Shown in pieces: positions 35,757 through 44,785 of a stretch of DNA of 64,000 nt. The notes beneath the pieces were generated by a model. It was not told where the DNA came from. It saw nothing but the letters and a program-made list of their open reading frames with translations, and did no database searches. The DNA comes from an uncultured Clostridia bacterium (GTDB lineage: Bacteria > Bacillota > Clostridia > Oscillospirales > Acutalibacteraceae). The number at the start of each line of letters is the position of its first letter. Within the stretch, counting starts at the first letter, position 1. Where the stretch lies: assembly GCA_947628665.1 (NCBI GenBank), contig CANRAU010000007.1:1-64000 (forward strand). Reading direction: 5' to 3'. Made by a program: the position numbers and the translations under genes.

Positions 35757-37934
35757 TTATCTGACGGCGACGCGGTCTTTCGCCTCTTGATACATGGCTT
35801 CGATCTCCGCCAAATGCGTATAGTTTTCCGCCTGCACGATCAGGTTGTGCGCGTTTTCATACGGGGCGACGATGCGTCTGTAGACCGATACGCCGTGCAC
35901 ATACGCTTTCAGCTCCCGACGGGCAAGGACATTCTCGCGCAGGGAGTGCGTTTCGCGGTTCTGCAAGGTCTCCTGCACTTTCCTGTTGGGTTCTGTTAAA
36001 TGATCGCGCCCGACCTTTTGAAGCAGCTTTGCCGCCGTTTTCTCGGTTCTCGCAAGCGCGATGGCGTCCGCACGAATCTCGCGTTCCTCTTTCGTGCCGT
36101 GCGGGAGCGCTTTGGCTTTTGCCATGCGCGCTTTCCAGTCGGCATATTCCGCAACCTTCCCCTGCGCGACCGTCTCTTTGGCAGCCGCAAGCTGTGTCTG
36201 ATAGCGGGTCGTGTCAAACTTTTGCAGTTCCTCCAGCACAATGGGCAGGCTTTCGATGATCTCGTTTTGCTGCCTTACCTCGCGGATCGTCCGCTTGGCC
36301 TCGGCAATGGCCGCCTTGCGGCTCTCCTTCTGCGCCTCTGTTTCTTTGGGGAGCTTACGCGCGGCCTTCAAAGGCGCTTTGTCGATTTTCTGCTTTTGAG
36401 CGCCCGCATATTTTTGCGCGTCGCGGATGAGATCCACAGCTTCAATTAACTGCGCGTCATCCAAAACCCCGTCGCCGAAATCCTCAAACATCGAGCGAAT
36501 TTTCAGCACGTTGACATAGCCGCGATGCTTGCTTTCCGTCAAATCATAGAACAGGTACGGGATCACGTTCAAAACCGCGCCGATCACGGCACACGTAATG
36601 AGCATCCCGAAAAGATTGTTGCGCAGCGTGTCGTCATACAGCACGTTGTAATCTTCGTGTAAACCCAATTTTTCCTGCAAGGACGGAATGATCAACCCCG
36701 TAAAGAAGCCGAGTACCGTGCTGATAAAGCCCATAGGCCCAAACAGGCCGTCTACGCGCACGCCCGTTTTCCACTGGTGATAGTCGCGCATATCCGCCTG
36801 CAGATTCGGCATGTACACATTGCCCAGACAGTTGACGAAATTGTTTAGATAAAAGACCACGCACACCATAAACAGATTGTGGTATGTAAAGTAAAGGATC
36901 GTGAGCAGGACGATATTGGTCAGGTTGCTGAGGATCAGCAAATTTCGCTTACCAAGCAATTTAATCAAAAACGGCACGGCGATCAGCGCCCACAGCGCAC
37001 CGTTGCCGTTAATGGTGTTGACGACCCCTAACAGCGCCTGCTTTGCGCCACCGTAAGCATACACAAACGACCAGCTAAGCACCGCGCCGTAGGCGTTCTC
37101 TAAAAATCCCACCCACGAAGCGGAGGTGATGATCCAAAAGTACTTGTTTTTCGCCACCTCGCGCACGGAGTCGGCAATGCTGACATATTCGAGTCCCTTT
37201 TTCGGGAGAATGATACGCTCTTTGAGCTTGGGGAAGAAGATCAGGATCACAACAAGCCCAACGACCGTAAATCCGGGGTAAATAATGCGGTAGGTTTGGA
37301 TATTGTTCAAGCCGAACGTCCACCCCGCGACCGTGGGAATGACCAAATTGGTGATAGAGGGCGCAAGGGAGTAAATGATCTGTGAAATGCTCATGACGTT
37401 GGCACGTTCCTGCGCATTCGGCGTGATGATCTGCTGGAAATACGCCCACCCCTCATTATAGAAGCACAGGAAAATTTGCAGCACCATATAGAAGAACCAG
37501 ACGACCACGGCTTTGGTCACATAGCTCCAGTGTTCATACGGCAGCCAGACAAACACCGTGGATATGGCGATGAGCGGGAACGGCGTGCGGATCATAAACG
37601 GAATGAATTTGCCGCCCTTCATGTGGTGGTTGTCGAAATACCAGCCGCGGAAAAAGCCGAGCGGTATGCCGATGACGTTTGCGACCATCAGCATGATCTG
37701 CAAATCCAGCGGCCGCAGACCGATGCTCGCGCCGACCAGAAAATTTCCCGCGTCCAGACCGATGGTGGACGCCAAAAGCGACGCCCAATGCACACCGAAA
37801 CCGGCCGCACCGATCATTACGACCTCTTTGTACGGTACATAATTCCCTTCGGCAGGCGTATTCCAATAGCGTTTTCCGATATCTATGGCGCTGTGGATCT
37901 TGCTTTTGAGCGCAGCGCTTCGACCGGATTTCAT
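35757..37934 (-). CDS. MFS/GPH-type transporter with a long cytoplasmic tail
   Basis: A 725-aa membrane protein. The first 480 or so residues hold about twelve helices of MFS type, nearest to glycoside-pentoside-hexuronide (MelB/YicJ-like) symporters (GVHWASLLASTIGLDAGNF, FLCFYNEGWAYFQQIITPNA, NNFVNCLGNVYMPNLQADM). About 230 further residues are charged and helical, rich in K, E, A and Q (RKLPKETEAQKESRKAAIAE), and look like a coiled coil in the cytoplasm. That tail makes it roughly one and a half times the usual size. Substrate unknown; sugar import is a family-based guess. A minus-strand promoter lies 60-85 bases upstream. Confidence 0.82.
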   Translation of the reverse strand: MKSGRSAALKSKIHSAIDIGKRYWNTPAEGNYVPYKEVVMIGAAGFGVHWASLLASTIGLDAGNFLVGASIGLRPLDLQIMLMVANVIGIPLGFFRGWYFDNHHMKGGKFIPFMIRTPFPLIAISTVFVWLPYEHWSYVTKAVVVWFFYMVLQIFLCFYNEGWAYFQQIITPNAQERANVMSISQIIYSLAPSITNLVIPTVAGWTFGLNNIQTYRIIYPGFTVVGLVVILIFFPKLKERIILPKKGLEYVSIADSVREVAKNKYFWIITSASWVGFLENAYGAVLSWSFVYAYGGAKQALLGVVNTINGNGALWALIAVPFLIKLLGKRNLLILSNLTNIVLLTILYFTYHNLFMVCVVFYLNNFVNCLGNVYMPNLQADMRDYHQWKTGVRVDGLFGPMGFISTVLGFFTGLIIPSLQEKLGLHEDYNVLYDDTLRNNLFGMLITCAVIGAVLNVIPYLFYDLTESKHRGYVNVLKIRSMFEDFGDGVLDDAQLIEAVDLIRDAQKYAGAQKQKIDKAPLKAARKLPKETEAQKESRKAAIAEAKRTIREVRQQNEIIESLPIVLEELQKFDTTRYQTQLAAAKETVAQGKVAEYADWKARMAKAKALPHGTKEEREIRADAIALARTEKTAAKLLQKVGRDHLTEPNRKVQETLQNRETHSLRENVLARRELKAYVHGVSVYRRIVAPYENAHNLIVQAENYTHLAEIEAMYQEAKDRVAVR

Positions 37935-37990
37935 GCCGACATCTCCCCTTTTCCTTTCTGTTTTGGCTGTCGTTGCACAGCTTTTGTAAC

Positions 37991-38019
37991 ATTATAACAA
38001 ATTTTTACGCGCAAATAAA
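37991..38019 (-). promoter_or_regulatory. promoter of the MFS transporter
   Basis: Minus-strand TTTATT, 17 bases, TATAAT. The 294-base gap 37935-38228 otherwise holds AT-rich sequence and a plus-strand TATACT at 38191 that may serve the hydrolase. Confidence 0.5.
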
Positions 38020-38228
38020 GTGAAAAATAAGAAAAAAGCAAAAAAATTATTGTGAAAAGATTCAAAAAATTCTCCTGAAACGCCGCGCTGCACAAATCAT
38101 TATCGTTAAATTTGCACAAATTTTTGCTTGGGTTTTTAGGGCTTAATACGAAAATCGGCAAATCGCATATCATTTTTCTGCAAAATATGCTATACTTTCT
38201 TTACTAGACCATTGGGAGATGCTACGAC

Positions 38229-39209
38229 ATGGAATTCCTGACCAATGAATTTACCTACCCCTCCGCTTCCGGACTTTGCGATATTTTCGCGCAAAGCGTC
38301 GCGCCCGCCGACTTCGGCGCGGTCAAAGGCGTGGTGCAGATCGCCCACGGTATGGCGGAATATTCCAATCGCTATGCCCGCTTTGCCAAAGCGCTTTGTG
38401 AAAACGGCTACGCGGTGTATATCAACGATCACCTGGGTCACGGCGCATCCGTCGCGCGTGAGGAGGAATTGGGCTTTTTCGGCGACGACGGTCCGAACAA
38501 CCTTGTGGAGGATATGAAACAGCTGACCGACATTGCGCGGCAGGAGTACCCGCACGTTCCCCTGTTTTTATTCGGCCACAGCATGGGGTCTTTCCTCGCG
38601 CGCAAATATACGGCAAAATACGGTCATATGCTCGACGGCGCGGTCTACTGCGGCACAAGCGGTCCGAACCCGGCAGTGGGCATCGGGATCCTGCTCTCGA
38701 ACGCCATCGCCAAAAGCGAAGGGAAGCTGTACCGCTCGAGCTTTATTGACAATATGGCCTTCGGCACATACAATAAGAAAACGCCGAAAAAGACCAAATT
38801 CGACTGGCTCTCCCGCGATGAGAAAGAGGTCAAGAAGTATATACAGGATAAAAGCTGCGGTTTTGTCTTTACCGTGGGCGGCTTTGCGACGCTGTTTTCT
38901 GTCCTCAAAGAAGTCTCTGCCAAGACCTGGTACAGCGCTGTACCCGCAGACCTGCCGATCCTGCTCATCGCGGGCGACAACGACCCCGTCGGCGAGTATG
39001 GCAAGGGCGTGACCGAGGTGTACAAGACCCTGCGCAAAACGGGACATGCCGGTACGGTGATGAAGCTCTATCCGGAAGCGCGCCACGAGCTGCTCAACGA
39101 GCTCAACCGCGACGAGGTCACGGCGGATTTGATCGACTGGCTGAACGCGCACATACAGACCCCGAAGGAGGCGCAGGCGGCGTCCGCTTCCCCTGCAAAG
39201 ACGGTTTAA
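38229..39209 (+). CDS. alpha/beta hydrolase, monoglyceride-lipase type
   Basis: A 326-aa serine hydrolase of the lysophospholipase / monoacylglycerol lipase type. The oxyanion region is VQIAHGMAEYSNRY near residue 37, the nucleophile elbow GHSMGSF near 117, the acid LIAGDNDPVGEYG near 250 and the His YPEARHELLNE near 284. No signal peptide, so it works in the cytoplasm or at the inner membrane face. Substrates are probably acylglycerols or lysophospholipids. It stands alone between the MFS gene and the purine operon. Confidence 0.9.
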   Translation: MEFLTNEFTYPSASGLCDIFAQSVAPADFGAVKGVVQIAHGMAEYSNRYARFAKALCENGYAVYINDHLGHGASVAREEELGFFGDDGPNNLVEDMKQLTDIARQEYPHVPLFLFGHSMGSFLARKYTAKYGHMLDGAVYCGTSGPNPAVGIGILLSNAIAKSEGKLYRSSFIDNMAFGTYNKKTPKKTKFDWLSRDEKEVKKYIQDKSCGFVFTVGGFATLFSVLKEVSAKTWYSAVPADLPILLIAGDNDPVGEYGKGVTEVYKTLRKTGHAGTVMKLYPEARHELLNELNRDEVTADLIDWLNAHIQTPKEAQAASASPAKTV

Positions 39210-39295
39210 GAACTCGGCAAAATCCACAAAGCAAAGTGGGAAAAGCGGGGGAAGTTGTTAAACCCTCCAATATTCAAAATTCATGCTTTTTTCTC

Positions 39296-39324
39296 TTGAT
39301 TTTCTTTGTCAAAATCGGTAGAAT
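39296..39324 (+). promoter_or_regulatory. promoter of the purine operon
   Basis: TTGATT, 17 bases, TAGAAT. The start at about 39331 gives a 210-base leader before purE. Confidence 0.75.
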
Positions 39325-39358
39325 GGTTGTGTAATTTTTACTAACGGAGGAAACGGCC

Positions 39359-39487
39359 TTGTTTTTTTCGGCGGCACACGGTGGGGCAATCCAAATCGAA
39401 ATTCTGCCTTTCTGCAAGTGCAAGCGTTTGGCCGCAGACACCTGTGTACAAACAGGCAAAAAGCAAATGCAAACGATAACGGCGTAG
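39359..39487 (+). CDS. possible leader ORF in the pur leader
   Basis: A 42-codon frame starts with TTG at 39359, eight bases after GGAGG (39346-39350), and stops with TAG inside the first arm of the leader terminator. Translation through it would melt the terminator stem, so it could couple translation to readthrough. The peptide has no run of one amino acid and no known relatives that I can name. It may also be chance. Confidence 0.3.
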   Translation: MFFSAAHGGAIQIEILPFCKCKRLAADTCVQTGKKQMQTITA

Positions 39488-39507
39488 TGCAACCTACGCC
39501 GTTTTTC
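39479..39507 (+). terminator. attenuator-type terminator in the pur leader
   Basis: Stem ACGGCGTAG / CTACGCCGT with a six-base loop and TTTT, 35 bases before purE and within the same transcript, so it must be read through for operon expression. No purine-riboswitch core is recognisable upstream. Confidence 0.8.
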
Positions 39508-39541
39508 TGTTTCCGAATCTGAAATCAGCGAGGTAAAAAAG

Positions 39542-40033
39542 ATGAAAAAAGTTGCCATTGTTATGGGTTCTGACAGCGACCTGCCCATTGCCGAAAAGGC
39601 GGCGCAGCAGCTAAAGGATCTGGGCATTCCTTTCGAGGTACACGTCATGTCCGCGCACCGCACGCCCGACGAAGCGTGCGCTTTCGCGAAGTCTGCAAAG
39701 GAAAACGGCTTCGGGGTACTCATATCCATTGCGGGTATGGCGGCGCATTTGGGCGGCGTTCTTGCCGCCAACACCACGCTGCCGATCATCGGCGTGCCGG
39801 GAAAATCCTCGTTTGAGGGCTTAGATGCACTGCTGGCCACGGTGCAGATGCCCTCCGGCATCCCCGTCGCGACGGTCGCGGTGAACGGCTCGAAAAACGC
39901 GGCGATCCTCGCAGCGCAAATGCTTGCGCTGTCGGACGCGGCGCTCGACGAAAAGTTGGTTGCCATGCGCAAAACCATGGCTGACGAGGTGCGCGCGAAA
40001 GACAGAAAGATCGCCGCACAGTTTTCCGAATAA
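39542..40033 (+). CDS. purE: N5-CAIR mutase PurE
   Basis: A 163-aa class I PurE that isomerises N5-carboxyaminoimidazole ribonucleotide to CAIR. Signatures: VAIVMGSDSDLPIAEKAA at residues 4-21, HVMSAHRTPDEA near 38 and the GMAAHLGGVLAANTTLPIIG block. N5-CAIR requires PurK, which is not in this operon; a class I PurE without PurK nearby means purK lies elsewhere or bicarbonate chemistry suffices. GAGGTAAAAAAG lies before the ATG. First gene of the operon. Confidence 0.96.
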   Translation: MKKVAIVMGSDSDLPIAEKAAQQLKDLGIPFEVHVMSAHRTPDEACAFAKSAKENGFGVLISIAGMAAHLGGVLAANTTLPIIGVPGKSSFEGLDALLATVQMPSGIPVATVAVNGSKNAAILAAQMLALSDAALDEKLVAMRKTMADEVRAKDRKIAAQFSE

Positions 40034-40087
40034 CGGTTGCTTATCATTCTTACCGATTTATAATCTTACAAAGAAAAGGTGAAAATC

Positions 40088-40798
40088 ATGGAAAAACGTG
40101 AACAGTTGTATGAGGGAAAAGCAAAGAAGGTCTTTCGCACGGACGACCCGGAGCTGTTGATCGTCGATTACAAGGACGACGCGACCGCCTTCAACGGCGA
40201 AAAGAAAGGCACGATTATGGGCAAGGGCGTGGTCAACAACCGCATGACGAACCATGTGTTTGCCAAATTGGAGGAAGCGGGCGTACCCACGCATTTGGTC
40301 AAGGAGCTTTCCGACCGCGAAACGCTCGTCAAAAAAGTCTCGATCGTTCCGCTGGAGGTCATTGTGCGCAACGTGGCGGCGGGCAGTTTTTCCAAGCGCA
40401 TGGGCGTTGCGGAAGGCACGCAGCTGCTTTGCCCGATTTTGGAGTTCAGCTATAAAAACGACGACCTGGGCGACCCGTTTATCAACGACGATTACGCACT
40501 GGCGCTCGGCCTTGCCACACAGGAGGAGATCGATACGATCAAAGCCTATACCCGCAAGGTCAACGAATTCTTAAAGGCATATTTCCTGTCGGCGGGCATG
40601 AAGCTGATCGACTTCAAAATCGAATTCGGCAAGACCTCGGACGGGACGATCATTCTGGCGGACGAGATCTCGCCCGATACCTGCCGCCTGTGGGACGTCA
40701 ACACCAACGAAAAGCTCGACAAGGATCGTTTCAGACGGGATATGGGGAATGTCGAAGAAGCGTATAACGAGGTATTCGAGCGTCTGGGGTTGGCGTAA
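40088..40798 (+). CDS. purC: SAICAR synthase PurC
   Basis: A 236-aa enzyme that ligates aspartate to CAIR using ATP. Signatures: [16 protein letters not shown] near the N-terminus, [15 protein letters not shown] near 90 and [11 protein letters not shown] near 195. The ATG at 40088 is preferred over the GTG at 40079 for spacing from AAAAGGTG. It follows purE by 54 bases. Confidence 0.96.
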   Translation: MEKREQLYEGKAKKVFRTDDPELLIVDYKDDATAFNGEKKGTIMGKGVVNNRMTNHVFAKLEEAGVPTHLVKELSDRETLVKKVSIVPLEVIVRNVAAGSFSKRMGVAEGTQLLCPILEFSYKNDDLGDPFINDDYALALGLATQEEIDTIKAYTRKVNEFLKAYFLSAGMKLIDFKIEFGKTSDGTIILADEISPDTCRLWDVNTNEKLDKDRFRRDMGNVEEAYNEVFERLGLA

Positions 40799-40843
40799 GC
40801 CATCCCCTGCGATTTATTTTCGGAAGAAAAAATGAGGTAAAGC

Positions 40844-42286
40844 ATGTTTAACAGCATCCATGAAGAATGCGGCGTATTCGGCATTTACAGCCCCGCCACG
40901 GCGGACGTTGCCTCAAGCGCCTATTATGCGTTGTATGCGTTACAGCATCGCGGGCAGGAAAGCTGCGGGATCGCCGTAAATGACGACGGCGTTATTACCT
41001 GCTACAAAAACGAGGGGCTTGTCAACGAGGTTTTCAAAAAGGAAACGCTGGAAAAGCTCGGCAGCGGGCAAATGGCGGTCGGGCATGTGCGCTACGGCAC
41101 GACGGGCAGCAACGGCATTCAAAATGCGCAGCCGATGGTCGTCAACCATATCAAGGGCAGCATGGCTTTGGCGCACAACGGCAATCTCACGAACGCCGCG
41201 GAGCTGCGTGAAACGCTGGAGATGAACGGTTCGATCTTTCACTCCACGAGCGACACGGAGGTCATTTCTTACATCATCACCAAGGAGCGTATTTCTGCGC
41301 CCTCCATTGAGGCTGCGGTTTTTGCGGCGATGTACCGCTTAAAGGGCGCGTATTCCCTGATCATTATGTCCCCTTCCAAGCTCATTGCCGCGCGCGATCC
41401 GCTGGGCTTCCGTCCGCTTTGCATCGGGCAAAAGGACGGGCAGATTTTATTCGCTTCGGAGACCTGCGCGCTGCACGCCTTGGGCGCGGCCTATATGCGG
41501 GATGTACGCCCGGGTGAGATCGTTGTCGTGGACAAATACGGTATGCGTTCCATTGAGGGACATTGCACCGACCAAAAAAAGGCGCTTTGCGTATTTGAAT
41601 ACATCTATTTCGCCCGTCCGGATTCGGAAATCGAGGGCTGTTCGGTACACCTTGCCCGCCGCAAGGCAGGCGCGTTTTTGGCGCAGCAGCACCCCGTGGA
41701 GGCAGATGTGGTCGTCGGCGTGCCGGATTCCGGCATCGACGCGGCCATGGGCTACGCCGAGGAATCGGGTATCCCCTACGGCCTTGGATTCATCAAAAAT
41801 AAATACATCGGGCGGTCGTTTATTCAGCCAACGCAGGAACAGCGCGAGAGTGACGTGCGCATCAAGCTCAATGCGGTGTCTTCCACCGTGCGGGGCAAGC
41901 GCGTGGTGATGATCGACGATTCCATTGTGCGCGGCACGACCTGCGCGCGCATTGTAAAGCAGCTGCGCGACGCGGGCGCGCGGGAAGTGCATGTACGCGT
42001 TTCCGCGCCGCCGTTTCGACATCCCTGCTATTTCGGCACGGACATTGATTCCGCCGAGCATTTGATCGCCAACAACCACAGCATCCCCGACATCTGCAAG
42101 ATCATCGGCGCGGATTCCTTAGGGTATTTAAGCGAAGAAAGCGTCCTGCATTTGGCGGACGGCTGTCCGCTGGACTTCTGCGCGGCGTGCTTTAACGGCG
42201 ATTACCCCATAGAGCCGCCCAAAATCAACGCCAAATCGAAATTTGAAACCAAAATCAGTGAGAAAAAGACGGGAGGCAACGCATAA
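40844..42286 (+). CDS. purF: amidophosphoribosyltransferase PurF
   Basis: A 480-aa enzyme for the committed step, PRPP plus glutamine to phosphoribosylamine. The N-terminal glutaminase has its nucleophile as Cys9 (MFNSIHEECGVFG), so an eight-residue propeptide must be removed. The PRPP site is VVMIDDSIVRGTT near residue 356. Cysteines in HPCYFGTD and in CPLDFCAACF near the end fit the Fe4S4 cluster of the Bacillus-type enzyme, which makes it oxygen-sensitive. Its stop overlaps the purM start by one base. Confidence 0.96.
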   Translation: MFNSIHEECGVFGIYSPATADVASSAYYALYALQHRGQESCGIAVNDDGVITCYKNEGLVNEVFKKETLEKLGSGQMAVGHVRYGTTGSNGIQNAQPMVVNHIKGSMALAHNGNLTNAAELRETLEMNGSIFHSTSDTEVISYIITKERISAPSIEAAVFAAMYRLKGAYSLIIMSPSKLIAARDPLGFRPLCIGQKDGQILFASETCALHALGAAYMRDVRPGEIVVVDKYGMRSIEGHCTDQKKALCVFEYIYFARPDSEIEGCSVHLARRKAGAFLAQQHPVEADVVVGVPDSGIDAAMGYAEESGIPYGLGFIKNKYIGRSFIQPTQEQRESDVRIKLNAVSSTVRGKRVVMIDDSIVRGTTCARIVKQLRDAGAREVHVRVSAPPFRHPCYFGTDIDSAEHLIANNHSIPDICKIIGADSLGYLSEESVLHLADGCPLDFCAACFNGDYPIEPPKINAKSKFETKISEKKTGGNA

Positions 42287-43323
42287 TGGAGCGTAGTTTT
42301 TCGGAAAGCTATAAAAACGCGGGTGTGGACATCACGGCAGGGTATCAATCGGTCGAACTGATGAAAGCGCATATCGGGCGGACGCTTACGGACGGTGTTG
42401 TATCCGACATCGGCGGCTTCGGCGGGCTGTTCGCGCCGAAGCTCCAAGGCATGGAAAGCCCCGTACTCGTCAGCGGGACGGACGGCGTCGGCACAAAGCT
42501 GCGGATCGCCATGCTTTTGGATAAGCACGATACCATCGGCATCGACTGTGTGGCCATGTGCGTCAACGACGTGATCTGCTGCGGCGCGAAGCCGCTGTTT
42601 TTCCTCGATTACATCGCCTGCGGCAAAAACATACCCGAGAAGATCGCGTCGATCGTTTCGGGCGTGGCGGAGGGCTGCGTGCAGGCGGGCGCGGCGCTCA
42701 TCGGCGGCGAAACGGCCGAGCATCCCGGCATGATGGCAGAGGATGACTACGATTTGGCGGGCTTTACCGTGGGGATCGTGGATCGCGCCAAAATTTTTGA
42801 CAACAGCAGCGTTTCTGCGGGCGACGCCGTGATCGCGCTCCCCTCTTCGGGTGTGCATTCCAACGGCTTTTCGCTGGTGCGCAAAATTTTGGACGTGGAA
42901 AACCGCGATCTTTCCTGTTTTTCCGACGAGCTTGGCGAGACGATCGGCGAGGCGCTTCTGACTCCCACCAAAATTTATGTAAAGCCCCTGCTGGAGCTTG
43001 CAAAGCAGATCGAAGTCAAGGCCGTTTCGCACATCACGGGCGGCGGATTTTATGAGAACATTCCGAGAAGCCTGCCGAAAGGCTGTACGGCGAAAATTGA
43101 CCGTCAAGCGCTTCGCATTCCGCCGATCTTCGCGCTTTTGCAAAGGACGGGCAACGTCCCCGAGCGCGATATGTTCAACACCTACAACATGGGCGTGGGC
43201 ATGAGCGTCGTAGTCGCGGCGGACAAGGCCGACGAAGCACTCCGCATACTTCGCGCCTGCGGCGAGGACGCGTACTGCATCGGTGAGATCGTCGAGGGCG
43301 ACGGCGGCGTGGAGATAAAGTAA
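42286..43323 (+). CDS. purM: AIR synthase PurM
   Basis: A 345-aa phosphoribosylformylglycinamidine cyclo-ligase. The ATP-binding and family motifs are VLVSGTDGVGTKLRIAM near residue 64, CVAMCVNDVICCGAKPLFF and LIGGETAEHPGMM. It closes the imidazole ring using FGAM and ATP. The TAATG junction with purF gives translational coupling. Standard length. Confidence 0.96.
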   Translation: MERSFSESYKNAGVDITAGYQSVELMKAHIGRTLTDGVVSDIGGFGGLFAPKLQGMESPVLVSGTDGVGTKLRIAMLLDKHDTIGIDCVAMCVNDVICCGAKPLFFLDYIACGKNIPEKIASIVSGVAEGCVQAGAALIGGETAEHPGMMAEDDYDLAGFTVGIVDRAKIFDNSSVSAGDAVIALPSSGVHSNGFSLVRKILDVENRDLSCFSDELGETIGEALLTPTKIYVKPLLELAKQIEVKAVSHITGGGFYENIPRSLPKGCTAKIDRQALRIPPIFALLQRTGNVPERDMFNTYNMGVGMSVVVAADKADEALRILRACGEDAYCIGEIVEGDGGVEIK

Positions 43324-43332
43324 GGGAATCGT

Positions 43333-43959
43333 ATGAAAAACATCGTTGTATTGGTTTCGGGCGGCGGCACAAATTTACAGGCGCTTTTGGATGCGGAGCA
43401 TCGCGGCGAGATCCCGAACGGGAAAATCACCTGCGTCATCTCTTCCAAAGCGGACGCCTATGCCCTCACGCGCGCACAAGAAAACGGCGTGAAAACGCGG
43501 GTGCTGGTGCGCAAGGACTATCCCGATATTGCCGCATACTCCGCCGCCATGGTCAAAGCGCTGCGGGAGGAGCAGGCCGATCTCATCATTTACGCGGGCT
43601 TTATGACGATTTTGGACGAGCAGGTCGTAAACGCCTTCCCCTACCAAATGATGAACGTGCATCCCGCGCTGATCCCCTCTTTCTGCGGCAAGGGCTATTA
43701 CGGTCTGCGCGTGCATGAGGAAGTCCTGAAACGCGGTGTAAAGGTGACGGGAGCGACCGTGCATTTCGTCACGGCGGAATGCGACGGCGGCCCGATCATT
43801 CTGCAAAAAGCGGTCGAGGTACGCGAAGGCGACACGCCCGAAATTTTGCAAAGGCGCGTGATGGAAGAGGCGGAGTGGAAGCTGTTGCCGAAAGCCGCAC
43901 AGTTGTTTTGCGACGGAAAAATCTCCGTTGTAAACGAGAGGACGATCCTGCATGAATGA
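43333..43959 (+). CDS. purN: GAR formyltransferase PurN
   Basis: A 208-aa folate-dependent enzyme that formylates glycinamide ribonucleotide. N-terminal IVVLVSGGGTNLQALLDA binds the ribonucleotide phosphate. The catalytic Asn-His-Asp set is in MNVHPALIPSFCGKG near residue 113 and TAECDGGPII near 149. It overlaps the next gene by eight bases. Confidence 0.95.
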   Translation: MKNIVVLVSGGGTNLQALLDAEHRGEIPNGKITCVISSKADAYALTRAQENGVKTRVLVRKDYPDIAAYSAAMVKALREEQADLIIYAGFMTILDEQVVNAFPYQMMNVHPALIPSFCGKGYYGLRVHEEVLKRGVKVTGATVHFVTAECDGGPIILQKAVEVREGDTPEILQRRVMEEAEWKLLPKAAQLFCDGKISVVNERTILHE

Positions 43960-44695
43960 GGAGAAATTCACAGGCAAGGCGCAGTTGTATGCCGCCTATC
44001 GCCCCTCCTATCCGGCCGCGTTGCTCGATTGGCTGTATCAGGAGACAGGCGCGCGGTATGTTGCGGACATCGGCGCGGGTACGGGCATTTTTACGCAGTG
44101 CCTGCTTCGGCAATTTCCGTTCGTAACGGCGGTCGAGCCGAATGCCGATATGCGCGCGGTGCTGGCAGAAGCGCTTTCGGGGAAAGTGAAGATCGTGGAC
44201 GCGCCGGCCGAAGCCACGACGCTTGCGAGTGCATCCGTGGAGCTGGTGACGGCGGCACAGGCGTTTCATTGGTTCGACAAGCCCCGATTTAAAGCCGAGT
44301 GCCAACGGATTTTAAAGCCCGAAGGAAAGCTTGCCGTGATTTGGAATGAGCGCGTGCAAACGCCCTTCGCCGAAGCGCGCAACCGCGTGTGCATGGAATA
44401 CTGCGGCAAATACCACAGCGGCCATGTGGACACGGGCTATGCCGATTTTGACGGCGACACCTTTTTGCGGCAGGAATATTTCAGGCATACGGACTATTTT
44501 GCGGTCGAAAATCCCGTATCCATGACCAAAGAACATTTTATCGGCGATACGCTTTCGCGTTCGTATGCGCCAAAAGAACAGGAGGAAACGTATTCCCCGT
44601 TCGTTGCGCGTTTGGGGCAGGTTTTCGACGAATTCAGCCGCGACGGGCGCGTCACGCTCCTGTATCGGACGACCTGTTATCTCGGAAATTTTTAG
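43952..44695 (+). CDS. class I SAM-dependent methyltransferase in the pur operon
   Basis: A 247-aa small-molecule-type methyltransferase. Motif I is VADIGAGTGIFTQ near residue 30, then TAVEPNADMRAVLAEA (acidic loop) and VTAAQAFHWFDKPRF, typical of the Methyltransf_11 type. The substrate cannot be read. Its ATG lies inside the end of purN, and 90 bases separate it from purO, so it is transcribed with the pathway. It is not a known purine enzyme; a role in repair, tailoring or a methylated metabolite is open. Confidence 0.85.
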   Translation: MNEEKFTGKAQLYAAYRPSYPAALLDWLYQETGARYVADIGAGTGIFTQCLLRQFPFVTAVEPNADMRAVLAEALSGKVKIVDAPAEATTLASASVELVTAAQAFHWFDKPRFKAECQRILKPEGKLAVIWNERVQTPFAEARNRVCMEYCGKYHSGHVDTGYADFDGDTFLRQEYFRHTDYFAVENPVSMTKEHFIGDTLSRSYAPKEQEETYSPFVARLGQVFDEFSRDGRVTLLYRTTCYLGNF

Positions 44696-44785
44696 GCGAT
44701 CCGCACCGACGGCCGTGCAGATGCGCGGCAACGGCGGCTCATTTTGCGGTGTTGCCTTGAATATTTAGTGAAAGGACGAATTTTT

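Noticed and set aside
39331..39541. Purine riboswitch before purE
   Set aside because: The conserved core of the purine aptamer and its two kissing loops cannot be found; only the terminator is clear.
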